Made by a program: the position numbers and the translations under genes. A stretch of DNA of 64,000 bases from Streptomyces rubradiris (GTDB taxonomy: Bacteria; Actinomycetota; Actinomycetes; Streptomycetales; Streptomycetaceae), in the NCBI RefSeq assembly GCF_016860525.1, contig NZ_BNEA01000015.1:3658001-3722000 (forward strand), written 5' to 3'. The notes below the pieces were generated by a model. The model was not told where the DNA came from. It worked only from the letters and a program-made list of their open reading frames with translations, and made no database searches. Positions 43,752-54,159 of this stretch are shown here, one piece after another; position 1 is the stretch's first letter; each line of letters begins with the position of its first letter.

Positions 43752-45380
43752 TCAGGAGCAGCGCTTTCCGGAGGGTGGCGGGGTGCCTCGGAGGAGGTAG
43801 GTGTCGATCGCCGTGTCCACGCAGCCGCTGCCCCGCCCGTACGCCGTGTGGCCGTCGCCGGCGTAGGTCAGCAGGCGGGCCGAGGAGAGCTGGCCGGCCA
43901 GGGACCGGGCCCAGCGGTAGGGCGTCGCCGGGTCGCGTACCGTGCCGACCACCACGATCGGCGCCGCCCCCTTCGCCTCGATGCGGTGCGGCTCCCCCGT
44001 GGCCCGCACCGGCCAGTACGCGCAGTTCAGCGAGGCCCAGGCCAGGCCGGGCCCGAAGACCGGGGACGCCTTCTCGAACGCGGGCAGCGCCTTCTCGACC
44101 TCCTCGGGGCCCGAGAACGCCGACGGCAGGTCCAGGCAGTTCACGGCCGCGTTGGCCATCATCAGGTTGCTGTAGTGGCCGTCGGCGCCCCGCTCGTAGT
44201 AGGTGTCCGCGAGGGACAGCAGGCCCGCGCCGTCGCGTTCCTTGATCGCCGAGGTGAGCGCCTCGCGCAACTGCGCCCAGGCCCCCTCGTCGTACATCGC
44301 CGCGATCACCCCGGTCGTGGCCAGCGCCTCCCCCAGCCTGCGGCCGTCCGCGTCGCCCGCCGGCAGCGGGCGGGCGTCCAGCTCGCGGAAGAACGCCCGC
44401 AGGCGGTCGCCGACCCGCGCGGGCGTCGCACCCCTGCCGCCGAGCGGGCAGTCGGACCGCCGTACGCAGTCCTTCGCGAACGCCTGGAACGCCGTCTCGA
44501 AGCCCGCCGTCTGGTCCAGGTTCATCCTGCGAGCGTCCAGGGACGGGTCCATCGCGCCGTCCAGCACCATCCGGCCGACCCGCTCGGGGAAAAGCCCCGC
44601 GTACGTCGCCCCGAGGAACGTGCCGTACGACGCCCCCACGTAGTTCAGCCTCCGGTCCCCGAGCACCGACCGCAGGATGTCCATGTCCCGGGCCGCCTCC
44701 ACCGTGGAGACGTGCCGCAGCAGCCGCGCCGAGTGGGCCCCGCAGCTCTCCGCGAACCTCCGGTCCGCCGCGACCAGCGCGTCCCGCTCCCGCTGGTCGT
44801 CGGGTGTCATGTCCGTCTGCGTGTACGCGTCCATCCGCCGCCCGTCGAGGCACTTCACCGGCTCGCTGCGGGCGACGCCCCGCGGGTCCATCGCCACCAT
44901 GTCGTAGCGGGCGCGGATCCGCGCCGGGTAGCCGAGGCCCGCGTACTGCTGGAGGTAATCCACCGCCGAGCCGCCCGGACCACCCGGATTGACCAGCAAC
45001 GAGCCCAGCCGCCCGGCCGTACCGGTGGCCTTCTTCCGGGCGACGGCGAGCCGGACGGTGCCCGCGTCGGGATCGGCGTAGTCCAGCGGGGCCTTCATCG
45101 TCGCGCACTCGAATCCGGGGACACCGCACTCGCGCCAGCGCAGCCGCTGACCGTAGTACGGCGTCAGCGCCGCCGGCGTCGTACGCGGCAGCGCGGCGAG
45201 CGCCGCCTGCACCGTCCGGCCGGACGGCGTGGCCGGGTTCCCGGGAGAGCACGCGGACACCAGCAGTGCGGCGGCCCCGAGGAGAGCGGCCGTGAGACGG
45301 GCCGTCGCCCGGCGGCGGGTGCCTCGGATCCGGTGGGCGCGGCGGGAACCGCGGGTACGGGGAGATGGCCTGGTTCGCAT
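43752..45380 (-). CDS. Secreted tripeptidyl-aminopeptidase-type alpha/beta hydrolase lipoprotein
   Basis: 542 residues. A basic N-terminus, hydrophobic core and lipobox LVSAC (about 40-44) indicate a lipoprotein. The catalytic triad is visible: nucleophile in YVGASYGTFLG (about 224), Asp in VVVGTVRDPATPY and His in YAGDGHTAYG. The oxyanion segment is LLVNPGGPGGSAVD. The family (Streptomyces Tap/SlpD/SlpE) removes N-terminal peptides from proteins outside the cell. It is the first conserved gene right of the tRNA-Thr insertion site. Confidence 0.92.
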   Translation of the reverse strand: MRTRPSPRTRGSRRAHRIRGTRRRATARLTAALLGAAALLVSACSPGNPATPSGRTVQAALAALPRTTPAALTPYYGQRLRWRECGVPGFECATMKAPLDYADPDAGTVRLAVARKKATGTAGRLGSLLVNPGGPGGSAVDYLQQYAGLGYPARIRARYDMVAMDPRGVARSEPVKCLDGRRMDAYTQTDMTPDDQRERDALVAADRRFAESCGAHSARLLRHVSTVEAARDMDILRSVLGDRRLNYVGASYGTFLGATYAGLFPERVGRMVLDGAMDPSLDARRMNLDQTAGFETAFQAFAKDCVRRSDCPLGGRGATPARVGDRLRAFFRELDARPLPAGDADGRRLGEALATTGVIAAMYDEGAWAQLREALTSAIKERDGAGLLSLADTYYERGADGHYSNLMMANAAVNCLDLPSAFSGPEEVEKALPAFEKASPVFGPGLAWASLNCAYWPVRATGEPHRIEAKGAAPIVVVGTVRDPATPYRWARSLAGQLSSARLLTYAGDGHTAYGRGSGCVDTAIDTYLLRGTPPPSGKRCS

Positions 45381-45525
45381 CAGGCGAGCGTAACGCTCCG
45401 CGACGGATCAGGTGCGGTGCGTGGGCTTTGTGCCTCCTACGGGGGACACGCACGCCACCCGGACCGGTCGGCGCTCCCCGCTGACTTCACACCCCTGAGC
45501 GCTTCAGCACCGCGGTGCCACCGTC

Positions 45526-46731
45526 TCAGCCCGCCCGCAGCGCCATCGTCATCGCCTCGACCGCGAGCAGCGGGGCCACATTGCGGTCCAGGGCCTCGCG
45601 GCACGCGGAGATCGCCTCGATGCGGCGGAGCGTGGACTCGGGGCTGCTGCCGCGCGCCAGCCGCTCCAGGGCGTCCTCGGCGTCGGCGTTGGCGATGGCG
45701 ACGCGCGTGCCGAGCTGGAGGGCGAGGACATCGCGGTAGAAGGCGGTGAGGTCGCCCAGGGCCACGTCCAGGCTGTCGCGCTGCGTGCGGGTTCTGCGGC
45801 GCTTCTGCATGTCCTCCAGGTCCTTCATCACCCCCGCCGTCCCGCGCGGCAGCCGACCGCCCTGGGCCGCGCCGAGCGCCGCCTTGAGCTCCTCGGTCTC
45901 CTTGCCGTCCATCTCCTCGGCGAGCTGCTTGGCGTCCTCCGCCGCCGCGTCGACCAGCTCCTGGGCGGCCTTGAGGCAGGCGCCCACCTCGTCCAGCCGC
46001 GACGGCAGCCGCAGCACGGCGGCGCGGCGCTCGCGGGCCGCCGGGTCGGTGGCCAGCCGGCGGGCCCGGTCGACATGGCCCTGGGTGGCGCGGGCGACGG
46101 ACGCGGCGACCTCCGGCTCGATGCCGTCGCGCCGTACGAGCATGTCGGCGACCGCGTCGACGGACGGCGTGCGCAGGTTCAGGTGGCGGCAGCGGGAGCG
46201 GATGGTGGGCAGGACGTCCTCGATGGAGGGGGCGCACAGCAGCCAGACCGTGCGCGGGGCGGGCTCCTCCACGGCCTTGAGGACGGCGTTGGCCGACTTC
46301 TCGTTCAGCCGCTCGGCGTCCTCGACCAGGATGATCTGCCAGCGGCCGTTCGCCGGGGCGGTGAAGGACTTGCGGACCGTGTCCCGCATGTCCTTGACCA
46401 GGATCTCGGCGCCGACCGCGGCGACCGTCGTGACGTCCGCGTGGGTGCCGAGCAGCGCCGTGTGACAGCCGTCGCAGAAGCCGCAGCCGGGGGCCCCGCC
46501 GAGCGCGCGGTCGGGGCTCACGCACTGCAGGGCCGCGGCGAAGGCCCTGGCCGCCTGGTTCCGGCCCGCGCCGGGCGGGCCCGTGAACAGCCAGGCGTGG
46601 GTCATCTTCGACGCCTCGGGCAGCGGCTGGTCCGCCGAGGCGGCCGTGACGAGGGCGTCGGCGTCCCGCGCGGCCGCATCGAGCACCGCGCTCACCTTCT
46701 CCTGCCCGACGAGGTCGTCCCACACGGTCAT
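45526..46731 (-). CDS. holB: DNA polymerase III delta' subunit
   Basis: 401 residues. AAA+ clamp-loader subunit. The P-loop is modified (FTGPPGAGRNQAARAF, Arg-Asn in place of Lys-Thr), as in delta' proteins. The zinc module CGFCDGCH, the VEDAERLNEKSANAVLKAVE stretch and the IRSRC sensor follow. It lies downstream of the tmk fusion gene, as in most bacteria. Confidence 0.95.
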   Translation of the reverse strand: MTVWDDLVGQEKVSAVLDAAARDADALVTAASADQPLPEASKMTHAWLFTGPPGAGRNQAARAFAAALQCVSPDRALGGAPGCGFCDGCHTALLGTHADVTTVAAVGAEILVKDMRDTVRKSFTAPANGRWQIILVEDAERLNEKSANAVLKAVEEPAPRTVWLLCAPSIEDVLPTIRSRCRHLNLRTPSVDAVADMLVRRDGIEPEVAASVARATQGHVDRARRLATDPAARERRAAVLRLPSRLDEVGACLKAAQELVDAAAEDAKQLAEEMDGKETEELKAALGAAQGGRLPRGTAGVMKDLEDMQKRRRTRTQRDSLDVALGDLTAFYRDVLALQLGTRVAIANADAEDALERLARGSSPESTLRRIEAISACREALDRNVAPLLAVEAMTMALRAG

Positions 46732-46951
46732 GGGTCACGCCGCCCTTCCGTCACGTTCCGCGTTCCGGAATCCATTGTGCGGGTGACCACTGACAAGGGG
46801 CCGCCGACCGAGGACGCCGGGGTGCCGATCGAGGGGTCACGGGGCGTCGGCCGAGGACGCCGGGACGCCTACCAAGGGCTACGGGGCGCCCGCCAAGGGC
46901 AACGGAGCACCGGCCGAAGGCGTCGGGGGCCTAAGGCGTCGGGACGCCCGG

Positions 46952-49900
46952 TCAGCCCCGCCGTCCCCGGCCCCGGCCTCGGCCCCGGCCGCCCTGCTCC
47001 TCGCTCTCGCCCCCGTCGCCGTACTGCCGCTCGCCGTACTCCCCCTCGTCGTACGACCCGAGCAGTTCGTCGGCCAGCGACGGCAGGTCGTCCAGCGGGG
47101 TCTCCTCGGCCCAGTCGGGGCGCGGGCGGCGGCGGGGCGTGCCGTCGGCGTCGAGCTGGGGCATCTCACGCGTGCGGGCCTCGGAGCCGTCGGGGCTCGC
47201 CGCGGGGCGTTCGTCGCGGAAGTAGCCGGGCGGCACCCGGTCCGCCGGGTCGTCACCGCGTACGGGCGGCAGCACCGCCGTCTCGTCCGCCGCCCCTGGA
47301 GCCACCGGCGGCAGTACGGCTGTCGCGTCCCCCGGTGCCGGACGCGCCGACCGCGGGTCGGCCGATCCGTCGGCCACCGGCGGCAGTACGGCCGTCTCGT
47401 CCGCCGCCCCCGGTGTCACCTGCGGCAGCACCGCCGTCTCCTCCCCCGGCCCGGTCGGCGCCGGCGGCTGCGGCAGTTCGGCGGTCACCTCGGAGTCGGA
47501 GTAGGCGTCCCGGGGGCCGTCGGCGGGCCGGTCGCGCTCTTCGCGCACCGGTCGCAGCACCGTCGTGTCGTCCGTGGCCGGTCCGTCCGTACGCCGCCCC
47601 GTCGTACCCGGTGTCCGTGGTGTCCGCGCGTCCGGCGACACCGCCGGCGTCGGGACGGTCTCCTCGATCTCCGCGACGCCCTCGGCGCCGTGGGCCGCGC
47701 CCGGGGCCGTGGGAAGCGGCGCGCTGGGCCTGCGGGCCGCCGCGTCGGCCACCGCCGCGGCCTCGGCGGCCTGCCGCCGGGCTTCCTCGGCACGCAGCAG
47801 CGCCTCCTCGGCCTTGCGCTGCGCCTCCAGCCGCCGCGCCTCCTCCTCGGCACGCAGCTTCGCCTGCCGGGCCTCCTCCTCGGCGCGCAACCGGGCCTCC
47901 TCCTCGGCCTGCTTGCGGCGCTGCTCCTCCTCGGCCTTGCGGCGGGCCTCGGCCTCGGCGCGCGCCTTCTCCTCGGCGAGCAGCCGCTGCCGCTCCTCCT
48001 CCGCGCGCCGGCGCGCCTCCTCGGCCCGCTGCCGGGCCTCCTCCGCCTGCCGCTCGGCCTCGCGCCGCTGCGCCTCCTCCAGCTCGCGCCGCTTGCGCTC
48101 CTCCTCCTCGGCGCGCAACCGGGCGAGCTGCTCCTGGCGCTCCCGCTCCAGACGCTCTTCCTCGGCCTTGCGGGCGGCCTCTTCCTCGGCCTTGCGGCGG
48201 GCCTCCTCCTCGGCCTTGCGCCGGGCTTCCTCCTGGGCCTTGATCTCGGCCTCGGACAGCGGCAGCACGGTGTCCAGCCGGTGCCGGATCACGGTGGTGA
48301 CGGCCTCGGGCTCCTGTCCGGCGTCCACCACCAGATAGCGGCCGGGGTCGGACGCGGCCAGCGTGAGGAAACCGGCCCGCACGCGCGCGTGGAACTCCGC
48401 CGGCTCCGACTCCAGCCGGTCCGGCGCCTCGGTGAACCGCTCGCGGGCGGTCTCCGGGGAGACGTCCAGCAGGACGGTGAGGTGCGGGACCAGGCCGTTG
48501 GTGGCCCAGCGGTTGATGCGGGCGACCTCGGTCGGGGACAGGTCCCGGCCGGCGCCCTGGTAGGCGACGGAGGAGTCGATGTAGCGGTCCGAGATGACCA
48601 CCGCGCCGCGCTCCAGGGCGGGCCGTACGACGGTGTCGACGTGCTCGGCGCGGTCGGCGGCGTACAGCAGCGCCTCCGCGCGGTGCGACAGCCCCGCCGA
48701 GGACACGTCCAGCAGGATGGAGCGCAGCCGCTTGCCGACCGGGGTGGCGCCGGGTTCGCGGGTGACCACGACCTCGTGGCCCTTGGCGCGGATCCACTCG
48801 GCGAGGGCCTCGGCCTGGGTGGACTTGCCGGCGCCGTCGCCGCCCTCCAGGGCGATGAAGAAGCCGCCGGCCGCCGGTGCCGTGACCGGATCGTCGCCGC
48901 CGAGCAGCGCGTCCCGCAGGTCCTGGCGCAGCGGGACGCCGGAGCGGTCGTCGACCTTGGCGAGCACCAGCGCGGCCACCGGCAGCAGCAGCGCGCCGAC
49001 GAGCATGAGCGTGAAGGCGGCGCCGCCGTGCGCGAAGACGAACTTGCCGTTCTCCAGCCGGTGCGGGCCGATCAGCGCCGCGAACAGCGGCGCGATCAGG
49101 ACGCCGAGCGCTATGAAGACGCGGACCACGGCGTGCAGGTGCTCGGTGGTGCGCGCCCGGCGGTAGTCCTCGGTCTCCTGGTCGAGCAGGGTGTGCCCGG
49201 TGTTCGCGGCGACGCCCGCGGCGGCACCGGCCAGCGTGACGATCAGCACGACCGTGGTGACGTCCGGGACCAGTCCGGCGGCCAGCAGCGCGATGCCGGC
49301 GACGGCGATCGCCAGGGCCAGCAGGCGGCGCCGGGACAGGGAGGGCAGCAGCGCGGGGGCGATCCGGATGCCGGCGGCGACACCGCCGGTCAGGCCCAGC
49401 ACCAACAGGCCGTAGAGGACCGGGCCGCCGCCCAGGTCCCGGGCGTGCAGCACGCACACCGAGACGGCCGCGGCGATCGCGCCGGCGACTCCGGCACAGG
49501 CCAGGACCAGCAGCGGGGCGACGCCCGTACGGCCCTTGTCGACGCCGGTGCCGGTGCGCGGGCGGCGCAGACCCTCCAGCGGGGACCGCGCGCGCGGGGT
49601 GCGCGCGCCGGGCACCTCCAGGGACGTCAGCACGGACAGGGAGGCGGCGAACAGGCCCGCCGCGACATACGACCCGAGGGCCGCCTGGTGCTGGTCGAAC
49701 CAGTCCACGCCGGTGCCCAGCAGGTTGTTCAGCAGGGCGGCGACGATCAGGGCCGCCGCGGCCAGCGGGACCGCGAGGAAGGTGGTGCGCAGGGCCAGGC
49801 GGCGCAGGGCGTCCAGGTGGTCCGGCAGCGGCCGCACGGTCGCGCCCTCCGGGGGCGGGGCCGGCAGCAGGGCGGGGGCGGCGCTCTCCCGGCACACCGT

Positions 49901-50389
49901 CCACAGCCGCTCGGCGACGCCGGTGACGAAGGCGGTGACCAGCAGGACGGCGAGCGCGTCACCGTGGATCCAGTCGATCCACAGGGGCGCGACGATCAGC
50001 AGCGCGGCGCGCAGGCCGTCGGCGCCGACCATGGTCCAGCGGCGGTCGAGCGGGCCCTCCTCGGAGGTGAGGGAGGTCAGCGGGCCGAGGAGGACGGCGC
50101 CGAAGAGCAGCGTGGCGAGGATGCGCGCGGCGAAGACCGTCGCCACTGCGAATGCCACGCCTCGGTAGCCGCCGCCGAGGGCGTCCTCGGCGACCGACGC
50201 CTGGAGGACCAGCACGACGAGGACGAGGAGGGACAGGGTGTCGCCGACACCGCTCACCAGCTGCGCGCTCCACAGGCGCCTCAACTGCGGTCGGCGCAGC
50301 AGGGAACGGACGGCGCGCTCGCGGGAGTCCGCGACCAGGGCGTCGTCCGGGGCTGTGGGGTGGGCCGTTGGCTGCTCGGCTCGCGTCAT
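46952..50389 (-). CDS. tmk: MFS transporter-thymidylate kinase fusion
   Basis: 1145 residues in three parts. Residues 1-510 form a 12-segment major facilitator-like membrane domain. About 525-735 is a complete dTMP kinase: P-loop ALEGGDGAGKSTQAEAL, VVTREPGATPVGKRLR, the DRYIDSSVAYQGAGRDL substrate/LID region. About 735-890 is an Arg/Glu/Ala-rich coiled coil, and 890-1145 is a disordered acidic tail with a repeated TAVLPPV motif. dTMP kinase makes dTDP; why it is fused to a transporter is not known. No internal start with a good ribosome site was seen, so one polypeptide is likely. Confidence 0.92.
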   Translation of the reverse strand: MTRAEQPTAHPTAPDDALVADSRERAVRSLLRRPQLRRLWSAQLVSGVGDTLSLLVLVVLVLQASVAEDALGGGYRGVAFAVATVFAARILATLLFGAVLLGPLTSLTSEEGPLDRRWTMVGADGLRAALLIVAPLWIDWIHGDALAVLLVTAFVTGVAERLWTVCRESAAPALLPAPPPEGATVRPLPDHLDALRRLALRTTFLAVPLAAAALIVAALLNNLLGTGVDWFDQHQAALGSYVAAGLFAASLSVLTSLEVPGARTPRARSPLEGLRRPRTGTGVDKGRTGVAPLLVLACAGVAGAIAAAVSVCVLHARDLGGGPVLYGLLVLGLTGGVAAGIRIAPALLPSLSRRRLLALAIAVAGIALLAAGLVPDVTTVVLIVTLAGAAAGVAANTGHTLLDQETEDYRRARTTEHLHAVVRVFIALGVLIAPLFAALIGPHRLENGKFVFAHGGAAFTLMLVGALLLPVAALVLAKVDDRSGVPLRQDLRDALLGGDDPVTAPAAGGFFIALEGGDGAGKSTQAEALAEWIRAKGHEVVVTREPGATPVGKRLRSILLDVSSAGLSHRAEALLYAADRAEHVDTVVRPALERGAVVISDRYIDSSVAYQGAGRDLSPTEVARINRWATNGLVPHLTVLLDVSPETARERFTEAPDRLESEPAEFHARVRAGFLTLAASDPGRYLVVDAGQEPEAVTTVIRHRLDTVLPLSEAEIKAQEEARRKAEEEARRKAEEEAARKAEEERLERERQEQLARLRAEEEERKRRELEEAQRREAERQAEEARQRAEEARRRAEEERQRLLAEEKARAEAEARRKAEEEQRRKQAEEEARLRAEEEARQAKLRAEEEARRLEAQRKAEEALLRAEEARRQAAEAAAVADAAARRPSAPLPTAPGAAHGAEGVAEIEETVPTPAVSPDARTPRTPGTTGRRTDGPATDDTTVLRPVREERDRPADGPRDAYSDSEVTAELPQPPAPTGPGEETAVLPQVTPGAADETAVLPPVADGSADPRSARPAPGDATAVLPPVAPGAADETAVLPPVRGDDPADRVPPGYFRDERPAASPDGSEARTREMPQLDADGTPRRRPRPDWAEETPLDDLPSLADELLGSYDEGEYGERQYGDGGESEEQGGRGRGRGRGRRG

Positions 50390-50440
50390 GCGTTCAGCCT
50401 ATCCGCAGCCGCTGACACCACACCTCGCGTGTCCGGACGC

Positions 50441-50479
50441 ACGTCCGCCCCGGCGCCGTGCGGGCGCCGGGGCGGGCGT
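50441..50479 (-). terminator. Hairpin terminator after topA
   Basis: Seventeen-base arms (50441-50457 and 50463-50479) with one G-T pair and a five-base loop, between the topA stop and the tmk start. Confidence 0.8.
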
Positions 50480-50626
50480 ACGTTTCGCGAAGCCGGACGC
50501 GAAGCGCGACACGGCAGGCAAGGCCGAGTGCACGGCGACGGAATGCCGTGAGCGGACACCCCTGCGAAAGAGACGCCCGCTCACCCGCGAGGAAGGCCTC
50601 AGCCGGCCCCCGCCCCGGCTCCGTCG

Positions 50627-53458
50627 TCAGTCCTCCGCCCCGGAACCCGACGCCTTGGCAGCCGTGGTCTTCTTCGCGGTCGTCTTCTTGGCGGTCGTCT
50701 TCTTCGCGGCGGCCGTCGTCTTCTTGGCGGTCGTCTTCTTGGCCGCGGTCTTCTTCGCCGGAGCGGTCTTCTTGGCCGTCGCCTTCTTCGCGGTCTTCTT
50801 GGCCGGTCCCTTCGCCCTCTTCTCGGCGAGCAGCTCGAAACCACGCTCAGGAGTGATCGTCTCGACGCTGTCGCCGGAGCGCAGGGTCGCGTTCGTCTCG
50901 CCGTCGGTGACGTACGGACCGAAGCGGCCGTCCTTGACCACGACCGGCTTCCCGGAGACCGGGTCCTCCCCCAGCTCCTTCAGCGGCGGCTTGGCCGCGG
51001 CCCGCCCCCGCTGCTTCGGCTGGGCGTAGATCGCCTGGGCCTCTTCCAGCGTGATCGTGAAGATCTGGTCCTCGGACTGCAGTGAACGCGAGTCCGTGCC
51101 CTTCTTCAGGTACGGGCCGTAGCGGCCGTTCTGCGCGGTGATCTCCACGCCGTCGGCGTCCGTGCCGACGACACGCGGCAGCGACATCAGCTTCAGCGCG
51201 TCCTCGAGCGTCACCGTGTCGAGCGACATGGACTTGAACAGCGAGGCCGTCCGCGGCTTGACCGCGTTCTTGCCGGTCTTCGGGGTGCCTTCGGGCAGCA
51301 CCTCCGTGACGTACGGGCCGTAGCGGCCGGCCTTGGCGACGATCTGGTGGCCCGTCTCGGGGTCGGTGCCCAGCTCGAAGTCGCCGCTCGGCTTGGCCAG
51401 CAGTTCCTCGGCCAGCTCGACGGTCAGCTCGTCCGGCGCCAGGTCGTCCGGGATGTCGGCGCGCTGGTGCTCCTCGGTGTCCTTCTCGCCGCGCTCGATG
51501 TACGGGCCGTAGCGGCCGACACGGAGCACGATGCCGTTGCCCACCGGGAACGAGGAGACCTCGCGGGCGTCGATCGCGCCCAGGTCGGTCACCAGCTCCT
51601 TGAGGCCGCCGAGGTGGTCGCCGTCGCCGTTGCCCGCCTCGGCCGCGCTGCCGACGCCCCGGCCCTCGCCGAAGTAGAAGCGCTTCAGCCACGGCACGGC
51701 CTGCGCCTCGCCCGCGGCGATCCGGTCGAGGTCGTCCTCCATCTTGGCGGTGAAGTCGTAGTCGACGAGCCGCCCGAAGTGCTTCTCCAGCAGGTTGACC
51801 ACGGCGAAGGACAGGAAGGACGGCACCAGGGCGGTGCCCTTCTTGAAGACGTAGCCGCGGTCCAGGATCGTGCCGATGATCGACGCGTACGTGGACGGGC
51901 GGCCGATCTCGCGCTCTTCCAGCTCCTTGACCAGGCTGGCCTCGGTGTAGCGGGCCGGGGGCTTGGTGGCGTGGCCGTCGGCCGTGATCCGCTCGGCGGA
52001 CAGCGCGTCGCCCTCGGCGACCTGCGGCAGCCGGCGCTCGCGGTCGTCGAGCTCGGCGTTCGGGTCGTCGGCGCCCTCGACGTAGGCCTTCAGGAAGCCG
52101 TGGAAGGTGATCGTCTTGCCGGACGCGCTGAACTCGACGTCCCGGCCGTCGGCGGACGTGCCGCCGATCTTCACCGTGACGCTGTCGCCGGTCGCGTCCT
52201 TCATCTGGGAGGCGACGGTCCGCTTCCAGATCAGTTCGTAGAGCCTGAACTGGTCGCCGGTCAGACCGGTCTCCGCGGGCGTGCGGAAACGATCACCCGA
52301 CGGACGGATGGCCTCGTGGGCCTCCTGCGCGTTCTTGACCTTGGCGGCGTACGTGCGGGGCTGCGGCGGCAGGTAGTCGGCGCCGTACAGCTGCGTGACC
52401 TGGGCGCGGGCCGCGGAGATCGCGGTGTCGCTCAGGGTCGTGGAGTCCGTACGCATGTACGTGATGTAGCCGTTCTCGTACAGCTTCTGCGCGATCTGCA
52501 TCGTCGCCTTGGCGCCGAAGCCGAGCTTGCGGCTCGCCTCCTGCTGGAGCGTCGTCGTGCGGAACGGCGCGTACGGCGAGCGGCGGTACGGCTTGGACTC
52601 GACGGAGCGCACGGAGAAGCGGGTGTTCTCCAGGGCGGCGGCGAGGCCACGGGCGGTCGCCTCGTCGAGGTGGAGAGTGCCCGCGCTCTTGAGCTGTCCC
52701 ACGGAGTCGAAGTCGCGGCCCTGCGCGACCCGCCTGCCGTCGACGGTCTGGAGGCGCGCGACCAGCGACGACGGGTCCGACGGGTCTCCGGCGCGGCCGG
52801 TGGCGAAGGTGCCCGTCAGGTCCCAGTACTCGGCGGAGCGGAAGGCGATGCGCTCGCGTTCCCGCTCCACGACGAGCCGCGTGGCGACGGACTGCACGCG
52901 GCCGGCCGACAGCCGGGGCATGACCTTCTTCCACAGCACCGGGGAGACCTCGTAGCCGTAGAGGCGATCGAGGATGCGGCGGGTCTCCTGGGCGTCGACC
53001 AGCTTCTGGTTGAGCTGGCGCGGGTTGGCGACGGCCGCGCGGATCGCGTCCTTGGTGATCTCGTGGAACACCATCCGCTTGACCGGGATCTTCGGCTTCA
53101 GGACCTCCTGGAGGTGCCAGGCGATCGCCTCGCCCTCCCGGTCCTCATCGGTGGCGAGGAACAGCTCGTCGGAGTCCTTCAGCAGGTCCTTGAGCTTCTT
53201 TACCTGGGCCTTCTTGTCCGCGTTGACGACATAGATCGGCTGGAAGTCGTGTTCTACGTCCACACCGAGGCGGCGGACCTCGCCGGTGTACTTCTCGGGC
53301 ACCTCGGCGGCACCGTTGGGAAGGTCGCGGATGTGCCCGACGCTCGCCTCGACGGTGTAACCGGGGCCGAGGTAGCCCTTGATCGTCTTCGCCTTGGCAG
53401 GCGACTCGACGATGACGAGTCGGCGACCGCCGTGTGCGGTCTCGCTGGTCGGGGACAA
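50627..53458 (-). CDS. topA: DNA topoisomerase I
   Basis: 943 residues. Type IA topoisomerase relaxing negative supercoils. TOPRIM: VIVESPAKAKTIKGYLG and DEDREGEAIAWHL; active-site Tyr334 in YITYMRTDST; repeated RYGPY-type C-terminal topoisomerase domains (four to five copies) in place of zinc fingers. The last 65 residues are a Lys/Ala/Thr tail of KKTTA repeats that in Streptomyces aids processivity. Start is TTG 53458 with GGAGAG upstream. Confidence 0.96.
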   Translation of the reverse strand: MSPTSETAHGGRRLVIVESPAKAKTIKGYLGPGYTVEASVGHIRDLPNGAAEVPEKYTGEVRRLGVDVEHDFQPIYVVNADKKAQVKKLKDLLKDSDELFLATDEDREGEAIAWHLQEVLKPKIPVKRMVFHEITKDAIRAAVANPRQLNQKLVDAQETRRILDRLYGYEVSPVLWKKVMPRLSAGRVQSVATRLVVERERERIAFRSAEYWDLTGTFATGRAGDPSDPSSLVARLQTVDGRRVAQGRDFDSVGQLKSAGTLHLDEATARGLAAALENTRFSVRSVESKPYRRSPYAPFRTTTLQQEASRKLGFGAKATMQIAQKLYENGYITYMRTDSTTLSDTAISAARAQVTQLYGADYLPPQPRTYAAKVKNAQEAHEAIRPSGDRFRTPAETGLTGDQFRLYELIWKRTVASQMKDATGDSVTVKIGGTSADGRDVEFSASGKTITFHGFLKAYVEGADDPNAELDDRERRLPQVAEGDALSAERITADGHATKPPARYTEASLVKELEEREIGRPSTYASIIGTILDRGYVFKKGTALVPSFLSFAVVNLLEKHFGRLVDYDFTAKMEDDLDRIAAGEAQAVPWLKRFYFGEGRGVGSAAEAGNGDGDHLGGLKELVTDLGAIDAREVSSFPVGNGIVLRVGRYGPYIERGEKDTEEHQRADIPDDLAPDELTVELAEELLAKPSGDFELGTDPETGHQIVAKAGRYGPYVTEVLPEGTPKTGKNAVKPRTASLFKSMSLDTVTLEDALKLMSLPRVVGTDADGVEITAQNGRYGPYLKKGTDSRSLQSEDQIFTITLEEAQAIYAQPKQRGRAAAKPPLKELGEDPVSGKPVVVKDGRFGPYVTDGETNATLRSGDSVETITPERGFELLAEKRAKGPAKKTAKKATAKKTAPAKKTAAKKTTAKKTTAAAKKTTAKKTTAKKTTAAKASGSGAED

Positions 53459-53714
53459 CTTCGCTCTTCTCTCCGGTCGACGCTGGGGCCTCCCCAGGCC
53501 TTGGTCCCGGGGTCGCGGCGTACTGCTGGCTCGTGTGACGCTGCGGAGTGTGACGCTACATCCCGCCCCCGTGTCAAACGGGAAAAGCCCACAACGGCCA
53601 CTCGAACGGTAACCCGACTACCGCCATTCCTGCCGCCCGGACCACCCGGCCGCCTCCGCACCCCTGTCCGGAGCGTAACGCTCCTCTTACCCGCCGGAGC
53701 CGCGTTCCACGGCC

Positions 53715-53912
53715 TCAGAGCCGGGTCAGGCAGTACCCGCCGAGGGCCAGGGCGACGGTTCCGGCCATGGCCGCGAGGGCGGAGGATGCGATCCGGTTCA
53801 CACCGAGGCCCACCGGTTCCCCGCGCCGCAGCCGCGCCCAGGTCCACGCCAGCAGACCGGCCCCGAACAGGGCGAACACCGCTCCCGCGAAGATCGTCGG
53901 CCCACTCTCCAT
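53715..53912 (-). CDS. Small membrane protein
   Basis: 65 residues with two membrane segments (about 7-25 and 45-62) and a short basic loop. Conserved in position next to topA in Streptomyces. Function unknown. ATG 53912. Confidence 0.7.
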   Translation of the reverse strand: MESGPTIFAGAVFALFGAGLLAWTWARLRRGEPVGLGVNRIASSALAAMAGTVALALGGYCLTRL

Positions 53913-54159
53913 CGCCCGCCCACCCCTTTCCCGCCGCCGGTTCCGCCCGGCGCGGGGAGAGTGGCACGCACGGGAGACGGGCGGGCGACATCAGGGTGAA
54001 CGGAAGATCGACGCATAATCAAACATACGAGCGAGGGGACACTCTCCGGATTCCTCGGCCATATTTTTCCGGCCGTTTTACGAAGAGCGGCGCGCCCCGG
54101 CGCCTCCGGGACCCTTTCCGGGCCCCGGCTCGCGGTGTACGACCGGTGCGCGCGGCCGC

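Noticed and set aside
46739..46951. Degenerate repeats of a GCCGAGGACGCCGG-like word after the tmk gene
   Set aside because: Similarity between copies is too loose to call an ordered array.
47690..50551. Long plus-strand frame opposite the tmk fusion
   Set aside because: Low-complexity Arg/Gly/Gln shadow of a GC-rich gene.
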